A program made the position numbers and the translations under genes. Positions 1-5,736 of a stretch of DNA of 9,046 nucleotides are shown piece by piece (within the stretch, counting starts at the first letter, position 1; every line of letters starts with the position of its first letter). The notes under the pieces were generated by a model, which was given only the letters and a program-made list of their open reading frames with translations, had not been told where the DNA came from and did not search any database. The stretch comes from DAIRVC01 sp036803025 (GTDB lineage Bacteria > Chloroflexota > Anaerolineae > Anaerolineales > E44-bin32), in the NCBI GenBank assembly GCA_036803025.1, contig DAIRVC010000106.1, forward strand, positions 1-9,046, read 5' to 3'.

Positions 1-1040
1 GGGACGGACTTGAACTGGATGTAGATCTCGGACGACTTGCGCGGCAGCCTCTTTCCGGAACGCAGGTAGAAAGGCACGCCCTGCCAGCGCCAGTTGTCGA
101 CGAACAGCCGGATGGCCGCGTAGGTGGCCGTGCGCGAGCCGGACCGCACCCCTTGCTCGTCCTGATAGCCGTCGTATTGGCCCAGTACCGTATGCCGCCC
201 GACCTCGCCGGGCTGCATCGGCCGGATCGCGTTCAGGACCTTAACCCGTTCGTTGCGTAACGCGTCGGCATCGAACGAGGCCGGCGGTTCCATCGCCATC
301 AGCGCCAGAAGCTGCATCAGGTGGTTTTGGAACATATCCCGCAGGACCCCGACCGAGTCGTAGAACTGCGCCCGGTGCTCGACCCCGACCCGCTCGGCGA
401 CCGTGATCTGAACGTGATCGATGTAGTTGCGGCTCCACACCGGCTCGAAGACGCTGTTGGCGAAGCGGAAGATCAGCACGTTCTGGACCGTTTCCTTACC
501 CAGGTAGTGATCGATGCGATAGACCTGCTCTTCGGCCAGCGAGGTGTGAATGATCCGGTTGAGCTCGCGGGCGGAGGTCAGGTCGCTGCCGAAAGGCTTC
601 TCAACAACCACCCGCCGCCAGCCGTTGAGCGGCGCGGCCCTTTGATCGCGCCCGAGGCCGCGGATGACCGCTTCGTAGACCTGGGGCGGCGTGGCCAGGT
701 AGTACAGGCGGTTGGCCTGGCCGGCGTTCTCGGACTCGAGGGCGCGCAGGCGCGCATCCAGAGCGGCGAGCACGTCCTCGCTGGCGGGATCGCCGATGTG
801 GTAGCTCAGCCGTGCGGCGAAACGATCCCATCCGTCCGGATCGAAACCTGCACCCTGCACGGCCTGGCGCAGGCCGTCGCGAAAGGCGGAGTCGCTCAGG
901 GCGGTCCGCCCAACACCTACCAGGCGAAAGTCGTCGGGAAGCCGCCCCTTGCATTGCAGGCTGTACAGCGCCGGCACCAACTTGCGGTGGGCCAGGTCGC
1001 CTGAGGCGCCGAAGAGAACAAGCGTTGTCGTGTCTGCCAT
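1..1040 (-). CDS. zwf: Glucose-6-phosphate dehydrogenase, 3' end cut by the window edge
   Basis: Oxidises glucose 6-phosphate to 6-phosphogluconolactone with reduction of NAD(P)+, the first step of the oxidative pentose phosphate pathway; cytosolic. About 346 codons are present, in one intact frame from the ATG at 1038-1040. The N-terminus MADTTTLVLFGASGDLAHRK carries the GxxGDLA dinucleotide-binding loop (residues 11-17). EKPFG lies near residues 146-150. The substrate/catalytic signature RIDHYLGKE is at residues 175-183, with the expected catalytic His at 178. FYLRSGKRL lies near the left edge (F at 324). Family members are usually about 480-510 residues, so roughly 150 C-terminal residues lie outside the window. 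It is divergent from the C39 peptidase gene across 93 bp. The ribosome-binding site is weak (GAGCGGA). The family call is secure; the NADP+ versus NAD+ preference cannot be read from this. Confidence 0.97.
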   Translation of the reverse strand, partial: MADTTTLVLFGASGDLAHRKLVPALYSLQCKGRLPDDFRLVGVGRTALSDSAFRDGLRQAVQGAGFDPDGWDRFAARLSYHIGDPASEDVLAALDARLRALESENAGQANRLYYLATPPQVYEAVIRGLGRDQRAAPLNGWRRVVVEKPFGSDLTSARELNRIIHTSLAEEQVYRIDHYLGKETVQNVLIFRFANSVFEPVWSRNYIDHVQITVAERVGVEHRAQFYDSVGVLRDMFQNHLMQLLALMAMEPPASFDADALRNERVKVLNAIRPMQPGEVGRHTVLGQYDGYQDEQGVRSGSRTATYAAIRLFVDNWRWQGVPFYLRSGKRLPRKSSEIYIQFKSV

Positions 1041-1069
1041 GGGGTCCGCTCAGTGTGCAGGCTGCGGGG

Positions 1070-1100
1070 ATTGTAGCAGGAATCGCCGGCCGGCCTGAAA
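1070..1100 (-). promoter_or_regulatory. Candidate promoter for zwf
   Basis: On the minus strand a TACAAT hexamer (1070-1075, one mismatch to the -10 consensus) lies about 30 nt upstream of the zwf ATG, which would give a short leader of about 23 nt. A weak -35 (TTTCAG, complement of 1095-1100) lies 19 bp further upstream, so the spacing is slightly long. A 10-bp GC palindrome (1085-1094) sits between the two hexamers. Assigned by eye from consensus matches only. Confidence 0.4.
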
Positions 1101-1124
1101 CGGAGAGAAGCGGTCTGTTATAAT
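1095..1124 (+). promoter_or_regulatory. Candidate promoter giving a leaderless mRNA for the C39 peptidase gene
   Basis: A perfect TATAAT (1119-1124) stands only 9 nt before the ATG at 1134. A 4/6 -35 match (CTGAAA, 1095-1100) lies 18 bp upstream of it. Transcription would start about 7 nt after the -10, at 1131-1134, leaving essentially no 5' untranslated region. Consistent with this, there is no Shine-Dalgarno sequence at the usual distance; the nearest purine tract (1101-1110) lies upstream of the -10 and would not be transcribed. The same -35 hexamer read on the other strand is the candidate -35 for zwf. Confidence 0.55.
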
Positions 1125-1133
1125 GCGCGGCCC

Positions 1134-2351
1134 ATGCGTGACCGGCTGCCCTGGTTCCTGATCGGGGGCTTCCTGGCGGCGGGGCTCTTGGCCGCGGCGT
1201 ACAGGATCCCCCCGATACACGCTCAGCTCGAATGGCGCTTCGACATGGCCGAGGGCATCGTGCGCGGCTGGCTGCGGCCGGGTGAGTCGTTGCCGGCGCC
1301 GACCGGCGCGGCTGCCCACGCCGTAACCCTCACGCCGCTGCCCTTGCCTGACTCGACGGCAACGCCTGCGCCGGAGTCGACCGCCCCGGCCATCTCCACC
1401 GCGCTCCCTGCCTCGGTGCACCTGACGGCGCCGGAATGGGAGAAGCAGGACTGGAACAACTGCGGTCCGGCCACACTCTCCCTGGCCCTGCGCTACTGGG
1501 GGTGGACAGGCGACCAGTTCGAGATCTCCGACCTGCTCAAGCCCGATCGCGGCGACAAGAATGTCAACATCGAGGAGTTGATCTACTTCGTACGCACCCG
1601 AGCCGGTTGGCTGCAGGCGGATTACCGCGTCGGCGGGACGCTGGAGATGCTGCGGGCGTTCATCGCTGCCGGCTACCCGGTCATCATCGAGGAAGGCTAC
1701 GAGATCGAGGACGGCGGTGGGGGATGGGCCGCGCACTACCTGTTGCTGACCGGATACGACGACGCCCAGCAGGTCTTCATCACGCAGGATTCGAACCGCG
1801 GACCCGACCAGCAAGTCTCCTACCAAAGCCTGGATGATGGCTGGCAGGACTTCAACCGCGTGTTCATGTTCCTCTACCCGCCGGACGATCAGCCCGTCAT
1901 CGATGCCCTGCTTGGTCCGCAGGCGGATGCAGACTTCAATCGCCAACATGCGCTGGAGACGGCCCGCGACGAGATCGCCGCCGACCCGCAGGATGCATTC
2001 GCCTGGGCCAACCTGGGGCTGAACCTGGTCTACTTCGAACGTTACGCCGAGGCGGCCGATGCCTACGACGCCGCCCTGTCCATCGGCCTACCCTGGCGCT
2101 TCACGCGCTACCAGTTCGGGCCCTACATCGCCTATTTCCACCAGGGGCGCTTCCAGGACATCGTCGATCTGGCCGATGCGACGCTGTATCGGACCTCTAA
2201 GGCCGAGGAATCAATGCTGTGGCGCGGTTGGGCGCGCTATCGCCTGGGGCAGTCGACTGCGGCGGTCGAGGACTTCCGGGCGGCGCTGGCCATCAATCCC
2301 AACTACCTGGACGCGCAGTACGCCCTGGAGTTCATCGGCTCGACCCCGTAG
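1134..2351 (+). CDS. Membrane-anchored C39-family cysteine peptidase with C-terminal TPRs
   Basis: A 405-residue protein. Residues 7-23 form a hydrophobic N-terminal segment after a short basic stretch, so it is probably an uncleaved anchor with the rest outside the membrane. Residues 52-95 are a Pro/Thr/Ser/Ala-rich linker. Residues 97-250 resemble peptidase C39-like (C39_2) domains: the active-site region WNNCGPATLS has Cys110 with Gln105 five residues before it as the likely oxyanion residue, His201 in AAHYLLLTGYDD, and Asp219 in ITQDS, which together make a plausible papain-like catalytic set. Residues 270-400 form TPR-like helices (about 284-317 and 358-391 clearest). No ABC transporter or double-glycine precursor is nearby, so this is not the bacteriocin-exporter type of C39 protein; the substrate is unknown. 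The ATG at 1134 is chosen because the hydrophobic segment follows directly and the -10 lies just upstream. The gene overlaps its convergent neighbour by 20 bp. Confidence 0.87.
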   Translation: MRDRLPWFLIGGFLAAGLLAAAYRIPPIHAQLEWRFDMAEGIVRGWLRPGESLPAPTGAAAHAVTLTPLPLPDSTATPAPESTAPAISTALPASVHLTAPEWEKQDWNNCGPATLSLALRYWGWTGDQFEISDLLKPDRGDKNVNIEELIYFVRTRAGWLQADYRVGGTLEMLRAFIAAGYPVIIEEGYEIEDGGGGWAAHYLLLTGYDDAQQVFITQDSNRGPDQQVSYQSLDDGWQDFNRVFMFLYPPDDQPVIDALLGPQADADFNRQHALETARDEIAADPQDAFAWANLGLNLVYFERYAEAADAYDAALSIGLPWRFTRYQFGPYIAYFHQGRFQDIVDLADATLYRTSKAEESMLWRGWARYRLGQSTAAVEDFRAALAINPNYLDAQYALEFIGSTP

Positions 2352-2829
2352 CAGGGGCGCCGGCCGTCGGCCGCAGGGCGACGACCGCCTTCCCGGCGGC
2401 AAAGGCCTCCAGTTCGGTCCGGCCGAAACCCGCCGGGAGCCCTTCGGCGCGCAGGAGCAGGCGCATCATGCGCGGGCGGCGCCGCAGGCGGTACTCGAAG
2501 AAGTCGGCGATCCGGCCGGCGTCGGTGATCGGCTCGGCCAGCGCATCGAAGCGGCGCTCCCCGATCTGGACCTTGACATGCGGATCAGCCGTCAGGTTGC
2601 GGAACCAGTCGGCGCGCAGCCCGCGGGCCGAGCCGACGAAGTAGACTCCGTCGATGTCCTCGTACTGCAGGGGCGTGACGCGTTCCAGACCTGACCTGCG
2701 GCCGCGTGTCGTCAGCAGGAGCACCATCTCGGCCGGCGGGCCGGCCCGGCCGTAGCGGCGCACCAGGCCCCGATTCAGGCGCCGCATCCAGCGCCAGATC
2801 CCATCCGGGAGACCGCGCGAGGAGCTCAT
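2332..2829 (-). CDS. Ddn/DUF385-type deazaflavin (F420)-dependent nitroreductase-family protein
   Basis: A 165-residue soluble protein of the family that includes mycobacterial Ddn, small split-barrel proteins that typically use reduced cofactor F420 to reduce quinones or nitro compounds. Family patterns seen: LLLTTRGRRSG (37-47), TPLQY (52-56), a strand and loop VYFVGSARG (62-70), then WFRNLTADPHVKV (75-87). The N-terminus is helical and rich in Trp/Arg. The ATG at 2829 is preferred over an in-frame TTG at 2853 because AGGAGA (complement of 2836-2841) sits 6 nt before it; the TTG would add eight residues. It is convergent with the C39 peptidase gene (20-bp overlap of the 3' ends) and divergent from the iron transporter gene, so it is probably transcribed alone. 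The natural substrate is unknown, and F420 use is inferred from the family. An FMN- or heme-binding split-barrel relative is less likely given the Ddn-type motifs. Confidence 0.85.
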   Translation of the reverse strand: MSSSRGLPDGIWRWMRRLNRGLVRRYGRAGPPAEMVLLLTTRGRRSGLERVTPLQYEDIDGVYFVGSARGLRADWFRNLTADPHVKVQIGERRFDALAEPITDAGRIADFFEYRLRRRPRMMRLLLRAEGLPAGFGRTELEAFAAGKAVVALRPTAGAPATGSSR

Positions 2830-2835
2830 CGTCTT

Positions 2836-2841
2836 TCTCCT
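2836..2841 (-). promoter_or_regulatory. Ribosome-binding site that fixes the Ddn-family start
   Basis: AGGAGA on the minus strand lies 6 nt before the ATG at 2829. It supports that ATG over the in-frame TTG at 2853, which would put the ribosome site inside the coding sequence. Confidence 0.75.
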
Positions 2842-2916
2842 GTCGGCCTGCAACGCGGACTGGTCATCAACTCCCCGGGCGGCCGCCGGCCGGACCGGGA
2901 CGCCAGAGGGTCACCC

Positions 2917-3789
2917 ATGAGTCTGCCTGCCGAGATCTACGACCGGATCATCACTTTTCAGAGGACGGAGATCACCGAGCACGAGATCTACACGCGCCTG
3001 GCGGCGACCGTCGGTTCGCCTGAGAACCGCAAGATCCTGAGCCAGATCGCCGACGATGAACTGCGGCATTATCGCGCCTGGCAGACGCTCACGCAGGCGG
3101 AGGTCGCACCGCGGCGGGCGCAGGTCGCCTTCTATACCTGGATCGGGCGCCTGCTGGGCTTCACCTTTGCGGTGAAACTGATGGAGCGGGGCGAGGGGGA
3201 GGCACAGGAGGGTTATCGCTCTCTGGTGGGGAAGGTCGAACAGGCCGAGCAACTGCTTCAGGAGGAGATCCTGCATGAAGAGAGGCTGCTCCGGCTGCTC
3301 GACGAGGAACGGCTGCGCTACGCCGGTTCGATAGTCCTGGGACTGAACGACGCACTGGTTGAGCTGACCGGCGCACTGGCCGGTCTCACCCTGGCACTCC
3401 AGAACACGCGCCTGATCGCGCTGACCGGCCTGATCACCGGGGTGGCGGCGGCCATGTCCATGGCCGCCTCCGAGTACCTGTCCACGCGCTCGGAGGGCGG
3501 CGGCCGCAATCCGGTGCGTGCCGCCATCTACACCGGCGTGGCCTACCTGGTCACGGTGATCATCCTGATCCTGCCCTATCTGTTTCTGGAAAACTACTTC
3601 GTCTGCCTGGCGTTGACACTGGCGGCGGCGATGATCATCATCGCCGGTTTCAATTACTACATCTCGGTCGCCAAGGACGAGCCCTTCCGCTCGCGCTTCC
3701 TGGAGATGGCCGGCCTGAGCTTCGGGGTGGCTATCCTGAGCTTCTTGTTCGGATACCTGGTACGCACGCTGCTCGGGGTCGAGATCTAG
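2917..3789 (+). CDS. Ferritin-like (erythrin) domain fused to VIT1/CCC1 iron transporter, MbfA-like
   Basis: A 290-residue membrane protein, probably moving Fe2+ (perhaps Mn2+) out of the cytoplasm. Residues 1-130 are a rubrerythrin/ferritin-like four-helix region with carboxylate and His ligands in the expected pattern: Glu18 with EHE at 21-23, Glu48-x-x-His51 (DDELRH), Glu90/Glu94, and Glu117-x-x-His120 (EEILHEE). Residues 136-290 are the VIT1/CCC1 transporter: GLNDALVELTGALAGL (142-157) in the first membrane helix, then the AASEYLSTRSE signature (183-193), and three further hydrophobic helices (about 203-224, 228-250, 266-287). The architecture matches the MbfA or erythrin-VIT group, in which the soluble domain senses or gathers iron for export. 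GAGGG (2906-2910) lies 6 nt before the ATG. It is divergent from the Ddn-family gene across 87 bp, in which no clear promoter hexamers or iron-regulator box were found by eye. The metal is inferred from the family. Confidence 0.92.
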   Translation: MSLPAEIYDRIITFQRTEITEHEIYTRLAATVGSPENRKILSQIADDELRHYRAWQTLTQAEVAPRRAQVAFYTWIGRLLGFTFAVKLMERGEGEAQEGYRSLVGKVEQAEQLLQEEILHEERLLRLLDEERLRYAGSIVLGLNDALVELTGALAGLTLALQNTRLIALTGLITGVAAAMSMAASEYLSTRSEGGGRNPVRAAIYTGVAYLVTVIILILPYLFLENYFVCLALTLAAAMIIIAGFNYYISVAKDEPFRSRFLEMAGLSFGVAILSFLFGYLVRTLLGVEI

Positions 3790-3823
3790 GCTGGGCAGCG
3801 AAACTGCGATCGGTCGATCGGGG

Positions 3824-4951
3824 TCAGGCGAGTCCGGTCACCAGCGCCAGGAGCACGCCGCCGGCCATGACACTGCCCAGTTGGCCGGCGGTGTTCGCGC
3901 CCATGGCGTGCATCAGGAGGAAGTTGTCGTAGTCCTCGTCCTGTGCCATGCGCGCCGCCAGCCGGCCGGCCATCGGGAAGGCACTGATCCCGGCGGCGCC
4001 GATGAGCGGATTGATGGCTCCCCGGCTCAAGGCCGAGAGCAGCTTGCCGAATAGAAGCCCGGCGACGGTATCGAGGCCGAAGGCGAACAGACCCAAAGCC
4101 AGGATCGCCAACGTCTCCCAGTTGAGGAAGGCAGGAGCGCTCATGGTCGAGCCGATCGTCAGCCCCAGGAAGAGCGTGGCGACGTTGAGGATCTCGTTCT
4201 GCGCCGCCCGGCTGAGACGGTCGACCACACCGCTCTCGCGCAGCAGATTCCCGAGCATGAGCATGCTGATGAGCGGCGTCGCCGCCGGCACCAGCAATCC
4301 GACGGCCAGCGTGGCCAGGATCGGGAAGGCCACGCGGGCGCGGCGGGAGACCGGGCGCGGCGCGTAGTCCATTCGGATTCGCCGCTCGGCTCTGGTCGTC
4401 AACAGCCGCATCAGTGGAGGCTGGATGATCGGGATCAGGCTCATGTACGAGTAGGCCGCCACGGCGATCGGCGCCAGCAGGCGCGGCGCCAGGCGCGTGG
4501 CCACGAAGATCGAGGTCGGCCCATCGATGGCGCCGATGACCCCGATCGCGGCCGCCTCATTCAACGGGAATCCCAGGGCTGCGGCCAGGATCAGTGTGCC
4601 GAAGATGCCGAACTGGCCGGCCGCGCCGAGCAGTGCCAGGCGCGGCTGTGCCAGGAGCGGGCTGAAGTCGATCATCGCCCCCACGCCGATGAAGATCAGC
4701 AGCGGGAAGAGCTCGGTGCGGATGCCGGCCGCATACAGCACCCCGAACAACCCGTCCGGACCCGCCATCCCGGTCAGGGGGATATTAGCCAGGATGCAGC
4801 CGAATCCGATCGGCAGGAGCAGGACCGGCTCGTATTCCTTGGCTACCGCCAGGGTGATCAGGATCGCCCCGGCGGCGATCATGGCGGCGTTGCCCCAGGT
4901 GAAGTGAGCCAGGCCCTTGAGGAGCTCGTTCAGCAGGCTGCCCAGATCCAT
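3824..4951 (-). CDS. mmdB: Na+-translocating methylmalonyl-CoA decarboxylase, beta subunit
   Basis: The 375-residue integral membrane subunit of a biotin-dependent Na+-pumping decarboxylase; it takes CO2 off carboxybiotin and couples this to Na+ export. Length and pattern match the OadB/MmdB/GcdB family. Key stretches: FIGVGAMIDFSPLLAQPR (87-104), GAIDGPTSIFVA (140-151), AYSYMSLIPIIQPP (166-179), INPLIGAAGISAFPMAGR (313-330) and GANTAGQLGS (351-360). The residues reported as important in Klebsiella OadB (Asp203, Tyr229, Asn373, Gly377, Ser382, Arg389, from memory) map to Asp143, Tyr169, Asn314, Gly318, Ser323 and Arg330 with the same spacing within each cluster, so the subunit looks functional. 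It is the last gene of the operon, starting 6 bp after the biotin-carrier gene stop, with an AGGG-type ribosome site overlapping that stop. The methylmalonyl-CoA label comes from the neighbouring MmdA-type carboxyltransferase; the beta subunit alone does not show the substrate. Confidence 0.95.
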   Translation of the reverse strand: MDLGSLLNELLKGLAHFTWGNAAMIAAGAILITLAVAKEYEPVLLLPIGFGCILANIPLTGMAGPDGLFGVLYAAGIRTELFPLLIFIGVGAMIDFSPLLAQPRLALLGAAGQFGIFGTLILAAALGFPLNEAAAIGVIGAIDGPTSIFVATRLAPRLLAPIAVAAYSYMSLIPIIQPPLMRLLTTRAERRIRMDYAPRPVSRRARVAFPILATLAVGLLVPAATPLISMLMLGNLLRESGVVDRLSRAAQNEILNVATLFLGLTIGSTMSAPAFLNWETLAILALGLFAFGLDTVAGLLFGKLLSALSRGAINPLIGAAGISAFPMAGRLAARMAQDEDYDNFLLMHAMGANTAGQLGSVMAGGVLLALVTGLA

Positions 4952-4957
4952 GACGCC

Positions 4958-5386
4958 CTACCCGACGAACTCGAGCAACAGGTCGTTGTGTTTGACGTGC
5001 TGCCCGGGGGCGACGTGCACGACCGCCACCATGCCGTCTCGCGAGGCGCGAATGGCGTTCTTCATCTTCATCGCCTCCAAGACGCACAGCTCTTGTCCTC
5101 TATCGACCCGCTCGCCGGCCTTGACGCCGACGGAGAGGATGACGCCCGGGATCGGCGCCCGTACGGCCATGCCGGCCGCGGCGCGGTCCGGCCCCGGGCT
5201 CGGCCGCGGCGGCCCCCCCGGGGAGCGGGCCGGGGCGGGGCTGGGAGGCGTCCCTGTCCGCGCCTCGGCCTGCTCCGGCCAGACCTCGTAGGCCTTTCCA
5301 TCAACGGTCACGCGCACCGGCCGCGAGGTCAGATCGCCGACCTCGACCGCAAAGTCACGCCCTTCAATGCGCACCCGAACCTTCAT
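4958..5386 (-). CDS. mmdC: Biotin carrier subunit of the Na+-translocating decarboxylase
   Basis: A 142-residue biotinyl carrier protein that shuttles the carboxyl group from the carboxyltransferase to the membrane beta subunit. Residues 1-36 form a short beta-rich N-terminal region like that preceding the linker in MmdC and in OadA C-termini. Residues 44-72 are a flexible Pro/Ala/Gly linker. Residues 74-141 are the lipoyl/biotinyl domain: APIPGVILSVGVKAGERV, then EAMKMKN with the biotinylated Lys107, ending GQHVKHNDLLLEF. The start overlaps the stop of the gamma-like subunit gene by 4 bp (ATGA), which suggests translational coupling. The linker is encoded by very GC-rich DNA with a C7-G4 run (about 5214-5224), but the frame is intact through it. 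A general acetyl-CoA carboxylase BCCP is less likely because of the operon position and the N-terminal region. Confidence 0.94.
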   Translation of the reverse strand: MKVRVRIEGRDFAVEVGDLTSRPVRVTVDGKAYEVWPEQAEARTGTPPSPAPARSPGGPPRPSPGPDRAAAGMAVRAPIPGVILSVGVKAGERVDRGQELCVLEAMKMKNAIRASRDGMVAVVHVAPGQHVKHNDLLLEFVG

Positions 5387-5712
5387 CGCACCGGACCTCG
5401 ACGGTTGAGCTGGGCGGAACGGCGCACGGCCTGCCAGGCGCTGACCAGCGCGGTCGGCGGGAGCGGGAAGCGCGGCTGGGCCGGCCCCTGAGCCGCCAAC
5501 GCTGCAGCCACCGCGGCGGCGGCGGCGCGAGCCGCGCGGTCATCGGCCTGCGCGGCGCTTCCGGGCTCGGTCGGTCCGGCGGGAACCTTCCGGCGCGCGG
5601 CCGTCAGGCGCACCAGGGCGGACATCAACAACCACAGCAGCAGGATGGCCCCGAAGACCAGCCCCATGCCGACCAGCGTGATCTGAAGCGCAAGTGTGAG
5701 TGTTGTGGTCAT
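5383..5712 (-). CDS. mmdD: Small membrane subunit of the decarboxylase (OadG/MmdD-like)
   Basis: A 109-residue protein with one membrane helix (about residues 8-36) containing the family-typical TLVGMGLVFGAILLLWL run, a Lys/Arg stop-transfer region (36-42), an Ala-rich linker (57-75), and a C-terminal segment SAWQAVRRSAQLNRR (91-105) that resembles the conserved W...R end of OadG-family proteins. In characterised complexes this subunit anchors and stabilises the carboxyltransferase on the beta subunit. Sequence conservation in the family is low, so the call rests on topology, size and position between mmdA (24 bp upstream) and mmdC (4-bp overlap). No clear Shine-Dalgarno precedes the ATG at 5712, so it may depend on coupling to mmdA translation. 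The His/Asp-rich C-terminal zinc site of enterobacterial OadG is not seen. Confidence 0.85.
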   Translation of the reverse strand: MTTTLTLALQITLVGMGLVFGAILLLWLLMSALVRLTAARRKVPAGPTEPGSAAQADDRAARAAAAAVAAALAAQGPAQPRFPLPPTALVSAWQAVRRSAQLNRRGPVR

Positions 5713-5736
5713 GGCATTCGCCAGAAGGGCCGGCGA

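Noticed and set aside
321..1004. Long plus-strand open frame of 227 codons
   Set aside because: It lies wholly antisense to zwf, whose frame has G6PD motifs at the expected positions. The antisense protein has no recognisable domain; long antisense frames are expected in GC-rich genes.
1050..1949. Minus-strand open frame of 299 codons
   Set aside because: It is antisense to the C39 peptidase gene, which has a promoter, active-site residues and domain order. The translated protein is low-complexity Arg/Gly/Val-rich.
3807..3821. CGATCGG direct repeat between the VIT gene and mmdB
   Set aside because: Two copies 8 bp apart in a 34-bp convergent gap. It cannot form a proper stem with a loop, and CGATCG is a self-palindrome, so chance is likely.
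5214..5224. C7-G4 run in mmdC as a possible frameshift site
   Set aside because: The frame continues intact into the biotinyl domain with EAMKM, so there is no sign of a frameshift or programmed slippage.
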